Assembly (NCBI RefSeq): GCF_947501415.1
Contig: NZ_CANMVL010000011.1
Coordinates: 1-64,000 of the forward strand
Length of the DNA: 64,000 nucleotides
DNA from: an uncultured Halomonas sp.
GTDB taxonomy: Bacteria; Pseudomonadota; Gammaproteobacteria; Pseudomonadales; Halomonadaceae
Direction of reading: 5' to 3'
Position 1 is the stretch's first letter. Every line of letters begins with the position of its first letter. The notes below the pieces were generated by a model. It made no database searches, was not told the DNA's origin, and worked only from the letters and a program-made list of their open reading frames with translations. The position numbers and the translations under genes are program-made. This document shows, in pieces, positions 37,890-48,434 of the stretch.

Positions 37890-38381
37890 ATGAACCATCC
37901 ACGCCCCAATCGCAACGTCAAGCGCACCCTGCCGGCACGCAAGCGTATCGCCCTGATCGCCCACGACGGCAAGAAGGCCGAGCTGCTGGAGTGGGCCGAG
38001 CGCTGGCGTGAGACATTGGCTGACCATGAACTGATCGGTACCGGCACCACGGCCAGCCGGGTATCGAAGGCGCTCGAGCTGTCGATTCGGGGGCTGATGA
38101 GTGGCCCACTTGGCGGTGACCAGCAGATCGGTGCACTGATCACCGAACAGAAGCTCGATCTGCTGGTCTTCTTCTGGGACCCCTTCTCGCCCCAGCCCCA
38201 CGACCCCGACGTCAAGGCACTGCTGCGCCTGGCCGCGCTATGGAACGTCCCGGTGGCCTGCAACGCCGCCAGCGCCGACTTTATGATCAGCTCGCCATGG
38301 CTCGACCAGGACTACACGATGAACATTCCCGACGCCGGCGCCTGGGTCTCGGGCCGGATGCCCCCTCAGGACGATCAGTGA
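37890..38381 (+). CDS. mgsA: Methylglyoxal synthase
   Basis: 163 aa. It converts dihydroxyacetone phosphate to methylglyoxal and phosphate when phosphate is short or sugar phosphates build up. KRIALIAHDGKKAELL, the phosphate loop GTGTTAS, the catalytic Asp in SGPLGGDQQIG and FFWDPFSPQPHDPDVKAL are family hallmarks. It is 3 nt downstream of pyk. Confidence 0.97.
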   Translation: MNHPRPNRNVKRTLPARKRIALIAHDGKKAELLEWAERWRETLADHELIGTGTTASRVSKALELSIRGLMSGPLGGDQQIGALITEQKLDLLVFFWDPFSPQPHDPDVKALLRLAALWNVPVACNAASADFMISSPWLDQDYTMNIPDAGAWVSGRMPPQDDQ

Positions 38382-38412
38382 AGCCCCCACACTGAAGGGC
38401 TGTCGAATCCCG

Positions 38413-38805
38413 CTACTCCAGCAGCGTTACCAGTCGGCCTCCACCAAGATGGCCGATCCAGGCAGCCCCCAGCCACCCCACGAGACTCAGCGCTATATAA
38501 GTCAGAGCCATCATCAGATGTCCCTGGCTCAGCATGGTCAGGGTCTCCAGGCCGAACAGCGAGAAGGTGGTAAAGCCACCGCAGAAGCCGGCGATTAGAA
38601 AGGGCTGCCAGCGTGCCACCCATCCATAAGGGCGGGCCGCGGCGTAGGCGGCAAGCAAGGCGATCATGCCGGAGCCCGCCAGGTTCACAAGCAGTGTCAC
38701 CCAGGGAAAGCCGGGGGCTGCCAGCCATACGCCGAGCTGAAAGCGCGCCAGGCTACCCAGCCCACTGCCCAGGCCGACGGCCGCATAGGCACGCCAGGCG
38801 CTCAT
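38413..38805 (-). CDS. crcB: Fluoride channel Fluc/CrcB (second copy)
   Basis: 130 aa from the ATG at 38805, four membrane helices. The family motif is GGFTTFSLFGLETL (about residues 68-81), including the TTFS part lining the fluoride path. Its ATG overlaps the stop of the upstream crcB copy (ATGA). Pairs like this form heterodimers with the two subunits inserted in opposite directions. Protects against environmental fluoride. Confidence 0.93.
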   Translation of the reverse strand: MSAWRAYAAVGLGSGLGSLARFQLGVWLAAPGFPWVTLLVNLAGSGMIALLAAYAAARPYGWVARWQPFLIAGFCGGFTTFSLFGLETLTMLSQGHLMMALTYIALSLVGWLGAAWIGHLGGGRLVTLLE

Positions 38806-39182
38806 GCCAGACCTCCCGCAAGCCAGGCACCCAGCGCCAGGGCGGCAAGCCCCGCGGCCAGGGTCGCCATCATGTAGCCCATGGCCGCGATGTTGCGCTC
38901 CTGCTGCCATAACGACAGCGTCTGCAGGCTGAGAGATGACACCGTGGTATAGCCGCCCAGCAGCCCCGTACCCAGCAGTGCCCAGGCCCCGGAGGGCGCC
39001 CCCTCGGCAGGGAAGCCAAGCCAGCCGGCCAGCAGTCCCATGGCCAGGGCACCGCTAACGTTCACCACCAGGGTACCCCAGGGAAAGCCCAGGCCCAGCC
39101 ACCTCCCCGCGGCATCGCCGATGGCGAGCCGCAGCATGCCACCCAGGGCCCCACCGACCAGCACCGACATCGCTTCCAGCAT
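38802..39182 (-). CDS. crcB: Fluoride channel Fluc/CrcB (first copy)
   Basis: 126 aa, four membrane helices. GLLGGYTTVSSLSLQTLSL matches the GG-TT-S motif with Val replacing the usual Phe. FPWGTLVVNVSGALAMG carries the conserved Asn. An internal ATG at 39170 is also possible as start. It precedes the other crcB copy with a 4-nt overlap. I did not recognise a fluoride riboswitch upstream. Confidence 0.9.
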   Translation of the reverse strand: MLEAMSVLVGGALGGMLRLAIGDAAGRWLGLGFPWGTLVVNVSGALAMGLLAGWLGFPAEGAPSGAWALLGTGLLGGYTTVSSLSLQTLSLWQQERNIAAMGYMMATLAAGLAALALGAWLAGGLA

Positions 39183-39421
39183 GCCTGGCTATCTCCGAAG
39201 AACAAAAAATGCCACCCGAAGGTGGCGAACGAGTATCGCATGCTGCGGTACCGACAGCAGAACTGCCGTCTCGACAAATGTGGCACACATCAACTCATAC
39301 GTACAACAGCTGTACATGAAAGCCATGCACGGCGCCGGACTCGTGGCCTTACGCGAAAGTCCGTATCATGGCTATCCTGAGACAATTTACCGCCCACACG
39401 CCAAGAGATGGAGGTCACAGC

Positions 39422-41794
39422 GTGAACCCCAAGCGAGCCCTACCCCTGATGCTCGGCTGGCTGTTACTGGCACTGCTGGTGCTGGCAACTCCCGCCCTGG
39501 CACAGCAGGCGAGCGGTAGCAGTGAGCCACCCGCCTACTCGACCCTGGCCGACCTGCTTGAAAACCAGGAGACCCGACAGGAGCTGATCGACCAACTACG
39601 CGGCATGGCCGGTGACGTGGCCAAATCGGACCCCGGTGAAGCCGCCAGCGCCGCCCCCTCGTTGCCACGCCAGCTGGCAGAGCTGACCAGCCGTGTCGCC
39701 ACTGATATCGGCACTCAGCTCGAGGCCATCGCCTCGGCCATTGGCGGCATGTTCGCGAGCGACCTGGAGAGCACCTTCGACATGGGGGCCTTTACCAGTG
39801 CCGCCATCAACCTGGGTCTGGTGATCCTGGCGACCTTCGTGCTGTTCACCGTCGTCCGACGCCTGGCCAGGCCGCTATTCACCGGAATCAGCCAGTGGTC
39901 GCTGAACGGCCGCGGCCTAACCCCGATCCTGCGCCTGATCATCTGCGTGGCACTGGCCGCCGTGGTCGATGTGCTGATCGTGTCTCTCGCGTATCTGGGC
40001 GGCAACCTGATCGCCACCTTCGCCATCGGCCAGTCCGGCGAGCTCACCACCCAAGCATCGCTGTTCCTCAACGCCTTCCTGGTGATCGAGCTGCTCAAGG
40101 CCGGGGTGCGCATGCTGTTTGCCTCGCGCTACGACGGCCTGCGTCTGCTGCCCATCTCCTCCGAGGAGGCTTCCTACTGGAATCGCTGGATCGCTCGTCT
40201 GATCGGCCTGGTCGGCTACGGTCTGATGGTCGTGGTACCGCTGGTTACTGCCTATCTGGCACCGGCGGTAGGCAAGGGCCTGGGCACCCTGATCATGGTC
40301 GGTGCCTTTCTGTATGCCGTGGTGGTGGTGCTCAAGAATCGCAAGCGCCTGCGTAATGCCCTCAATGCCAAGGCCCACCAGACCACCATGGCCGCCAGCC
40401 GTGTATCGCTGCAGCTGTTCGCGCGCACCTGGCACCTCTTTGCCCTGGCCTACTTCGTCATGGTGCTGGTGCTGACCCTGACACGCCCCGAAGATGCCCT
40501 GCCCTTTGTGCTCTTCGCCACTCTGAAGACCATCGGCGCCGTGGTGGTGGGCCTGCTGCTCTCCAGCTTCCTGACCCAGACCATCGGTCGTCGCATCCGC
40601 CTCTCCGATGACCTGCGTCGCAAGCTGCCGCTGCTCGAGCCACGCCTCAACAGCTATGTGCCCAATGCCCTGCGGGTGATCCGCACCATCATCGTGGTGC
40701 TTGTCATCATGGTGGTGCTCAATGCCTGGGGTGCCTTCGACCTTGCCGCCTGGTATGCCTCTGAGATGGGCCGCAACCTGGTCGGCAAACTGGTCAGCGT
40801 GGCGACGATCCTGATCATCGCGATCATGGTGTGGCTGGCTCTGGCGAGCCTGATCGAGCACAAGCTCAACCCCGATGCCGGTGGCGGCATGCCCTCGGCG
40901 CGCGCCCAAACGCTGCTTTCGCTGTTCCGCAACGCCCTGGCCATCGCCCTGGTGACCATGACCGCGATGATCGTGCTGGCCGAGATCGGTATCAATATCG
41001 GCCCGCTGATCGCCGGTGCCGGGGTACTGGGCCTGGCCATCGGTTTCGGTGCCCAGAAGCTGGTGCAGGACATCATCACCGGCATCTTCATCCAGGTGGA
41101 AAACGCCATGAACACCGGTGACGTGGTCACGGTGGGCGGCATCACCGGTACCGCCGAGAAGCTCAACATCCGCTCGGTGGGCATCCGCGACCTCTCTGGC
41201 ACCTACCATCTGGTGCCCTTCTCGAGCGTGGATACCGTCTCCAACTACATGCGTGGCTTCGGCAACCACGTCGGCGAATACGGCATCGCCTATCGTGAGA
41301 ATATCGACACCGCCATCGAGCAGCTGCAGCTCGCCTTCGAGGACCTCAAGGCCAGCGACGAGCACGGCCGCAAGCTGCTGGCTCCCCTCGATGTCGCCGG
41401 CGTCATCGCTCTGGCCGACAGCTCGGTGAATATCCGGGTGATCATCAAGACCACCCCCGGCGATCAGTGGGCCGTGGGCCGCGCCTACAACCGTCTAGTC
41501 AAGCTGCGTTTCGACGAAGCCGGTATCGAGATTCCCTTCCCGCATACCACGCTCTACTTCGGGCAGGACAAGACCGGCTCCGCACCGCCCGCCAACGTGC
41601 GCGTCATGCAGCAGGACTTCACCATCGACGGGAGTCCGGCCGGGCAGCCCAGGGCCGATGACACGGCCACCGACGACCGATTCATCCCTGACCGGAAAAG
41701 CGCCACCTCGGCGAGCGAGCGCATCAATCCGCGTCATGAACAGGTGGACCCCGAGAACAGGAAACCCAGCGGCGGCGATGTCGATGAGCCCTGA
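39422..41794 (+). CDS. Large MscS-family mechanosensitive channel (YbiO-like)
   Basis: 790 aa. The start is GTG at 39422, with GGAGG about 8 nt upstream; from there a clear signal peptide runs (ALPLMLGWLLLALLVLATPALAQQ region, cleaved after ALA). A periplasmic helical segment (about 25-120) and about ten membrane helices precede the MscS core: the pore helix region GAGVLGLAIGFGAQKLVQD (near residue 550) and the cytosolic beta/alpha-beta cage. The C-terminal 80 residues are a charged tail. It resembles E. coli YbiO, an osmotic-shock release valve. Confidence 0.92.
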   Translation: MNPKRALPLMLGWLLLALLVLATPALAQQASGSSEPPAYSTLADLLENQETRQELIDQLRGMAGDVAKSDPGEAASAAPSLPRQLAELTSRVATDIGTQLEAIASAIGGMFASDLESTFDMGAFTSAAINLGLVILATFVLFTVVRRLARPLFTGISQWSLNGRGLTPILRLIICVALAAVVDVLIVSLAYLGGNLIATFAIGQSGELTTQASLFLNAFLVIELLKAGVRMLFASRYDGLRLLPISSEEASYWNRWIARLIGLVGYGLMVVVPLVTAYLAPAVGKGLGTLIMVGAFLYAVVVVLKNRKRLRNALNAKAHQTTMAASRVSLQLFARTWHLFALAYFVMVLVLTLTRPEDALPFVLFATLKTIGAVVVGLLLSSFLTQTIGRRIRLSDDLRRKLPLLEPRLNSYVPNALRVIRTIIVVLVIMVVLNAWGAFDLAAWYASEMGRNLVGKLVSVATILIIAIMVWLALASLIEHKLNPDAGGGMPSARAQTLLSLFRNALAIALVTMTAMIVLAEIGINIGPLIAGAGVLGLAIGFGAQKLVQDIITGIFIQVENAMNTGDVVTVGGITGTAEKLNIRSVGIRDLSGTYHLVPFSSVDTVSNYMRGFGNHVGEYGIAYRENIDTAIEQLQLAFEDLKASDEHGRKLLAPLDVAGVIALADSSVNIRVIIKTTPGDQWAVGRAYNRLVKLRFDEAGIEIPFPHTTLYFGQDKTGSAPPANVRVMQQDFTIDGSPAGQPRADDTATDDRFIPDRKSATSASERINPRHEQVDPENRKPSGGDVDEP

Positions 41795-41825
41795 ACTCGA
41801 TACGATAGTCCACATGTAGCACGGC

Positions 41826-41858
41826 AGCGGGGCCGCCTTCGGGCGGCCCCGCTTTTTT
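41826..41858 (+). terminator. Intrinsic terminator after the MscS gene
   Basis: A perfect 12-bp stem with a TTCG loop (41826-41837 with 41842-41853) and a run of six T, 32 bp after the stop. Confidence 0.9.
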
Positions 41859-42080
41859 CGACTCTTGGGCAGACTGACGTAAAGCGCTTTCACTGGGTGA
41901 GGGCGTTCGACTCTGCATCACAACTGATGGCCGCAGCCCCTCGCGGCAATCGCTCGGGATCAGACAACGTCACCCAGGTCCCGATCGGCACCACTCACTC
42001 GTGGCCTAGGCCCTCTGCAAGGCAGCGTCACACTGTTGGCGAATAGCCCTTTCGGTGCCTGTCGACAGCCCCAGATACAC

Positions 42081-42106
42081 GAAGGGGGCGCCTAAGCGCC
42101 CCCTTC
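42081..42106. terminator. Hairpin after hemY
   Basis: An 11-bp GC-rich stem (42081-42091 with 42096-42106) with a CTAA loop, 22 bp past the hemY stop on the minus strand. There is no strong T-run. The 220 bp from here back to the previous terminator hold no gene I can see. Confidence 0.6.
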
Positions 42107-42127
42107 CATCATGCAGAAGACCAGCCG

Positions 42128-43384
42128 TCAGGAGGCCTTCTTCTTCTGCTTCTCGTCGAGCACATCCTTGTCCTCGCTGGGCTGGGGCAGCGAGGGAAGC
42201 GACTTGTCGAGCAGCTCGACGCTCTGGCGATAGTAGAGCTGGCTCTTCTGGTGCTCGCCCAGGTTGGCGAAGAGCCGTGCCAGTTCGGCACACACCACAC
42301 CGCTCGGCCGCTGGCGCTGACTCGCCTCGAAATACTCCTGAGCCTTGCCCCAGTAGGCGTTGCGCAACGCCAGCCGCCCCAGGGTCAGCAGCAGGTCGGG
42401 ATCGTTGGGCCGCGCCTTCAACCACTGCTCGGCGGTGACCAGCTGGCGGGACGCATCCACATCGAGCAGGCCATAGCGAAGAACCAGACGGCTGTCCCAG
42501 TTCTCCTTGAGAGAGTGACGCAGCAGGCGCTCGGCGATGGGCTCCTGGCCGCCGTGCACCAGCGCCTCGGTATAGAGCACGATCAGCTCGACGTCACCAC
42601 GCAGATGGTCGGGCATATCCGCCCACAGGCTGCGCACCGTCTCGATGTCGCTACCCTCGCGGGCTTCACGCACGATCAGCTCACGATAGGCACGCCGTTC
42701 GAGCTGGTCGCGCTCCTCGGGAGAGATCAGCCGCTGAGCACCCAGGCGCGGCATCAGGCGACGCACCCCATCCCAGTCACTGACGCTGAGATACGCCTGC
42801 TTGAGCTGCTTGAGCACCTGAGGGTGGTTGGGTAGCTGACGGTCGAGCCGGGTAAGGATGGCCAGCGCCTCCTCATACTGCTGACGGTCGAGCAGCAGTT
42901 GGGCCTGCACCAGCCCCACGGCAGTGTCGGCGCCCTCGGTGCTGAGATGAGCGCGCTTGAGCAGGGTATCGGCCTGCTCGAAGCGTCCCTGATAATGGGC
43001 CGCCAGTGCCGCGGAGAGATAGTTCACCAGCGGCGTGCTGGAGTCGTCCGCCGACTTGACCAGCGACTTCTCGGCCTTCTTCCAGCGGCCCTCGGCCAGC
43101 GCCACAAGACCGCGCACGGTGCGCTTCATGGCGGAACGATGGCGCGAACGGCTGTTCCAGACCTTGAAACGTGAAACCGGGCGCGACAGGCGCATCAGCA
43201 GGCGTAGCGCGAAGTGGAGCACCAGGAAAGCCGCCAGCAGGAGCACCAGCCCGAACCAGAATGAGGTCTGGAAGGAGGTATCCCCCACCCGGACCAGCCA
43301 GTAGCCGGGCACCGACATCATCAATTGTCCGAATAGTGCACCAATGGCCAGGCCTATGACGATGATCAGTATCAGCTTTCTCAT
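42128..43384 (-). CDS. hemY: HemY-like membrane protein with TPR repeats
   Basis: 418 aa. Two N-terminal membrane helices (about 4-24 and 38-62) are followed by helical TPR repeats (from about 95), matching the HemY N-terminal family: LILIIVIGLAIGALFGQL and AEGRWKKAEKSLVKSA. It is not the protoporphyrinogen oxidase also called HemY. It is last in hemC-hemD-hemX-hemY; its precise role in tetrapyrrole synthesis or membrane biology is unknown. Overlaps hemX by 4 nt. Confidence 0.92.
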   Translation of the reverse strand: MRKLILIIVIGLAIGALFGQLMMSVPGYWLVRVGDTSFQTSFWFGLVLLLAAFLVLHFALRLLMRLSRPVSRFKVWNSRSRHRSAMKRTVRGLVALAEGRWKKAEKSLVKSADDSSTPLVNYLSAALAAHYQGRFEQADTLLKRAHLSTEGADTAVGLVQAQLLLDRQQYEEALAILTRLDRQLPNHPQVLKQLKQAYLSVSDWDGVRRLMPRLGAQRLISPEERDQLERRAYRELIVREAREGSDIETVRSLWADMPDHLRGDVELIVLYTEALVHGGQEPIAERLLRHSLKENWDSRLVLRYGLLDVDASRQLVTAEQWLKARPNDPDLLLTLGRLALRNAYWGKAQEYFEASQRQRPSGVVCAELARLFANLGEHQKSQLYYRQSVELLDKSLPSLPQPSEDKDVLDEKQKKKAS

Positions 43385-44781
43385 GCCTCATCTCCCTGGC
43401 GCGACTCGAAGCGGCGCTCGATGAAGGTGGCCAGAGCCTGCTGGGAACCGCTGATGTCGGGCAGCTCGGGACGAACCGCCTTGCCCTTCAACTCACGCAG
43501 ACGCGCGAGCACCGACTGCACACCGCTGTCGTCGGTATCGTAGTAGCCTTCGATCAGGGTGATGGCCTTGTCCAGGCTGGCCTCGAAAAGCGTCTCGTCT
43601 TCCTTGAGCAGGGCCAGCTGGGCCTGCTCGATCACCAGGCGTACGCTCTGACGCAGGTAGGACTCCTGCTCCGGCGAGATCAGCGCCTCCAGGGCCTCAT
43701 CATGCTTGCGCACGGTGACCAGGCTCTTCAGCTCCTGACCAAAGCTCGACAGCTGCTGCTGCCAGGAGCCCGTCGGCGCCTCCTCCATGCTGGAGCTGGC
43801 GGTGATCTCATCGATGTCCTGGGAGAGCGGACGCCCGGCAATCTGCTCCTGCTGGGCATTGAGCGTCAGCCACAGCCCGGTGCGGTCCACCTGGGGTACA
43901 GCCTCCAGGCCGGAGAGCTCATTGGCGATCTCGCGACGCACCGGCACCAGCGCCGGGTTGTCGGCCTCTTTGAGGCGCGCGTCGGCGGTGCGCAGCAGCG
44001 CAGCTGCACCCTGAACATCACGCTCCAGCTGGAGGCGCTGATTGGCCAGACGCAGCAGATAGGCCGCCTCGGCATGCAGCCAGTCACGCTCGTCGGTCTG
44101 CTGCTCGCTGGAGAGCTCGGCCAACACGCGGTCGAGGGTCTCGTTGACCTCGCCTTGGTAGTCTGAGAACTTGCCCTCGAGCGACGATACGGCCTCCTCG
44201 AGGCTGGCCTGGCGCTCGCTTTCGGCCTCTTCGAAGCGCGACTGCAGCTGGTTCAGGTCACCGGTGGTAGCGGCCTGGCTGGTCCGGGACTCCAGCTCGG
44301 CGAGGCGCGCCTGCTGGGCATCCAGCTTCTGCCAGGCCTGCCAGCCGAACAGCACGGCGGCGATGGCCAGCAGGATCACCAGCACGATCGCTACCACGCC
44401 GGCCTTACCCCCCTTGCCCTTGCCGTCACCACTGCCAGTAGCGTTGGGCGTACCGCCCTTGGCGCCGCCTCCGCCGGACTGAGGCTTGCCGGTCCTGGTG
44501 GAGGGTGTCTCATTCTTGCCGGCGGCAGGCTTGCGATCGGCCGGCTTGCTGCCCGACGCGCCTTCCGAGGCCTGACCGGAAGTGGGCGACTCGACGGACG
44601 CCTGACTTGCGGTGGGCTTGGCGGCCTCGCCCCTGGCACCGCCAGCCTGATTCGACTTGTCATGCCGGCGGGAGCGGCGCTTGCCGGAGCCATTGCTCCT
44701 GCTGGCCTCGTCACTCGAGGTCGCCGACTGTGCGCCGTCGGACGCCTTCTGTTCTTCCTGCTCGTGTGGTTGCTTGCTCAT
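43381..44781 (-). CDS. hemX: HemX-like membrane protein (uroporphyrinogen operon)
   Basis: 466 aa from the ATG at 44781 (MSKQPHEQEEQ); an ATG at 44820 with a better ribosome site is in frame but overlaps hemD by 32 bp. The first 125 residues are a low-complexity Ser/Gly/Lys-rich cytosolic tail. One membrane helix (AGVVAIVLVILLAIAAVLFG) is followed by a coiled coil (about 150-225) and the HemX domain. Despite the name it has no methyltransferase motif. Second to last of hemCDXY. Confidence 0.88.
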   Translation of the reverse strand: MSKQPHEQEEQKASDGAQSATSSDEASRSNGSGKRRSRRHDKSNQAGGARGEAAKPTASQASVESPTSGQASEGASGSKPADRKPAAGKNETPSTRTGKPQSGGGGAKGGTPNATGSGDGKGKGGKAGVVAIVLVILLAIAAVLFGWQAWQKLDAQQARLAELESRTSQAATTGDLNQLQSRFEEAESERQASLEEAVSSLEGKFSDYQGEVNETLDRVLAELSSEQQTDERDWLHAEAAYLLRLANQRLQLERDVQGAAALLRTADARLKEADNPALVPVRREIANELSGLEAVPQVDRTGLWLTLNAQQEQIAGRPLSQDIDEITASSSMEEAPTGSWQQQLSSFGQELKSLVTVRKHDEALEALISPEQESYLRQSVRLVIEQAQLALLKEDETLFEASLDKAITLIEGYYDTDDSGVQSVLARLRELKGKAVRPELPDISGSQQALATFIERRFESRQGDEA

Positions 44782-44788
44782 CTTGTCG

Positions 44789-45586
44789 CTAGCCCTTTTC
44801 GAGATCGTCTTGATCGACATCGGCTTCCTGCGAGTCACAGGCGTTGGACACGGCCGCCGCCAGTGCCGTCGGGGTGGCGCCACGCGCCACGACGGGGTCA
44901 CGAAACCCCAGCTTGCCAGCCAGTGTAGCCAACCGGGCGCTGGAAACGATTAGCGGTTGGTTCAAGGCGGCGCCTGCACACCATCTTGCCAGATAATCGA
45001 GGATTTCTCCGCTGCTGACCACCAGTGCGCGGAAATGGCCCGTGGCAAGACACTCTGCCATGGCCGGCTCGGGGGGCTGGAGGGTGCGCCGATAGACGGC
45101 CAGACGCGTCACCCGAGCCCCCCGTGCAGCGAGGGTTTCTGCAAACAGGGTACGCCCGCCCTCACCGGCCACCAGCAGCACTTTCTCATTATCGAGCGCG
45201 CGCAGGGAGCCCAGGGTGAGCAACGCCTCGCTGGTATCCTCGCCAGCGATCGCCGGGGGGACATGGACCCGCACGCCGAGTCGCTCATGCAGCACGGCGG
45301 CGGTCGCCGCTCCCACGGCATAGTAGTCGATGCCCACCGGTAGCTGGGGCCAGAAGCGGTCCAGCGCCTCGGCGAGGCATTCGGCGGCGAAGGGGCTGAC
45401 CACCATCACGCGCCGGAACTGATCGAAATCGAGCCAGGCCGCACGCTGCTCAGGAGTCTCGGGCAGCGCCTCGACGCTCATCGCCTCGAAACGCGCGACC
45501 GGCAGGCCATAGTCGGCGATCGCGGCGGCCAGCACGGCTCCGCGCTCTCCGGGACGCGTGATTACCACCCGCGGCTGAGTCTCCAT
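44789..45586 (-). CDS. hemD: Uroporphyrinogen-III synthase
   Basis: 265 aa. It closes and inverts ring D of hydroxymethylbilane. The family is poorly conserved; recognisable are the start VVITRPGERG, VSPFAAECLAEAL, DYYAVGAATAAVL and VVSSGEILDYLARW. The start overlaps the hemC stop by one base (TGATG), in the standard hemC-hemD order. Confidence 0.93.
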   Translation of the reverse strand: METQPRVVITRPGERGAVLAAAIADYGLPVARFEAMSVEALPETPEQRAAWLDFDQFRRVMVVSPFAAECLAEALDRFWPQLPVGIDYYAVGAATAAVLHERLGVRVHVPPAIAGEDTSEALLTLGSLRALDNEKVLLVAGEGGRTLFAETLAARGARVTRLAVYRRTLQPPEPAMAECLATGHFRALVVSSGEILDYLARWCAGAALNQPLIVSSARLATLAGKLGFRDPVVARGATPTALAAAVSNACDSQEADVDQDDLEKG

Positions 45587-46527
45587 CAGCCGGCGCCGTA
45601 GACCTCGGCGAGGATCTCTCCGGCGCCCATCTCCAGCAGCTCCTCGGCAACCCGGATGCCCAGCGCCTCGGGTTCATGAATCGAACCGCGCCCCTCGGTA
45701 CGCAGCACGCGAGCCCCATCCGGGGTTCCGACCAGGGCGCGCAACCACAGGGTCTGGCCGTCGTTCTCGAACACCGCATGACCACCGATCGGCACCTGGC
45801 ACCCTCCTTCGAGGCGAGTGTTCATGGCCCGCTCGGCGCGTACCCGAGTGGCGGTATCGGGATCATCCAGCGGCGCCAGCAGGCTGATCAGCTCTGGATC
45901 ATGAAGGCGGCACTCGATGCCCAGCGCGCCCTGGCCACAGGCCGGCAGGCAGACCTCGGGGGGCAGCTCCTGTGCGATACGCTCGCCCAGATTCAGGCGA
46001 CGCAGTCCGGAGGTGGCCAGGATGATGGCATCGAAATCGCCAGCATCGAGCTTGCCCAGGCGAGTCTGGACGTTGCCACGCAGGCTAAGGATCTCGAGGT
46101 CGGGACGCGCCTCCCTGACCTGCAGGCCGCGGCGGAGGCTGGAGGTGCCCACGCGCGCGCCTTCCGGCAGCTCGTCGAAGCTGGCGTAGTGGTTGGAGAC
46201 GAAGGCGTCGGTTGCCTCCGCACCGGCCAGAATCACCGAAAGGCCCAGCCCCTCGGGGAAGTTCATGGGCACATCCTTCATGGAGTGCACCGCAATATCG
46301 GCACGCCCGTCGAGCATCGCCTCCTCGAGCTCCTTCACGAAGAGCCCCTTGCCCCCCACCTTGGCCAGCGGGGTATCGAGGATCTTGTCGCCGCGGGTGG
46401 ACATGGCGACCAGTTCCACCTCGAGGCCAGGATGAAGGGCCAGTAGCCGGTCGCGGACGTATTCGGCCTGCCACATGGCCAGTTGACTCTTGCGCGTGGC
46501 GATGCGCAGCTTGGTGATGGATTGCAC
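45586..46527 (-). CDS. hemC: Hydroxymethylbilane synthase (porphobilinogen deaminase)
   Basis: 313 aa from the GTG at 46527, with GGGAGA 6 nt upstream; this matches the family N-terminus ([18 protein letters not shown]), and the long in-frame extension upstream is not coding. It links four porphobilinogen units. The dipyrromethane cofactor Cys is in [13 protein letters not shown], and [10 protein letters not shown] carries the conserved Asp. First gene of hemCDXY, divergent from argH. Confidence 0.96.
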   Translation of the reverse strand: MQSITKLRIATRKSQLAMWQAEYVRDRLLALHPGLEVELVAMSTRGDKILDTPLAKVGGKGLFVKELEEAMLDGRADIAVHSMKDVPMNFPEGLGLSVILAGAEATDAFVSNHYASFDELPEGARVGTSSLRRGLQVREARPDLEILSLRGNVQTRLGKLDAGDFDAIILATSGLRRLNLGERIAQELPPEVCLPACGQGALGIECRLHDPELISLLAPLDDPDTATRVRAERAMNTRLEGGCQVPIGGHAVFENDGQTLWLRALVGTPDGARVLRTEGRGSIHEPEALGIRVAEELLEMGAGEILAEVYGAG

Positions 46528-46813
46528 GAAGTTCTCCCTGTGCCGACGACCTGGCTGGCAGCGAGCCAGCTCAGGTTTCCGGCGAAGTTGACATGCATGA
46601 CGCACGATAACCCTCATCATAACAAGCCCCCAGCCGGAGAGGAAAAATCCACGGCCCGTGCGGCTCGCTGCCCTGTCGGCGAAGGGCGCACCCTCGCCTG
46701 CCTCGGCGACTCTGGTACACTCCTGCCATGTCGCGCCTGCCGCCGCGAGACCGGCGGCCGCGGGGGGCCCAGCCCCCAGCCAACCGCAACCCGTCATGCA
46801 GGATTCCGAACCG

Positions 46814-48231
<1,418 letters not shown>

Positions 48232-48232
<1 letters not shown>

Positions 48233-48432
48233 TGGGCCGCCTGGCTTTCTCTGCCCTGGTCTTGGTCCTGGCCCTGGGTCTGGCCGGCTGTGGCCAGAAG
48301 GGGCCGCTCTATCTGCCCGGTGACGAGCAGGCCGCCGAGCAGTACGGTCCCCGCGAGACCCAACAGGCCAGCGATGCCCAGCAAGAGAGCACCGAGCGCG
48401 ACCAGGACGCGCCACAGGAGACGGAGGAATAG
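48232..48432 (+). CDS. lptM: Small lipoprotein LptM (YifL)
   Basis: 66 aa. The signal peptide ends in the lipobox LAGC, followed directly by the conserved GQKGPLYLP. The rest is an acidic Gln/Glu-rich tail. In E. coli LptM helps LptD reach its oxidised, working form in lipopolysaccharide export. It sits just before lysA-dapF, its usual place. Confidence 0.93.
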
Positions 48433-48434
48433 CC

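Noticed and set aside
36399..38201. Minus-strand frame of about 600 codons opposite pyk and mgsA
   Set aside because: Antisense shadow of two certain genes; no recognisable domain.
42128..43384. hemY as protoporphyrinogen oxidase
   Set aside because: There is no FAD-binding motif; two N-terminal membrane helices and TPR repeats show the other, unrelated HemY family.
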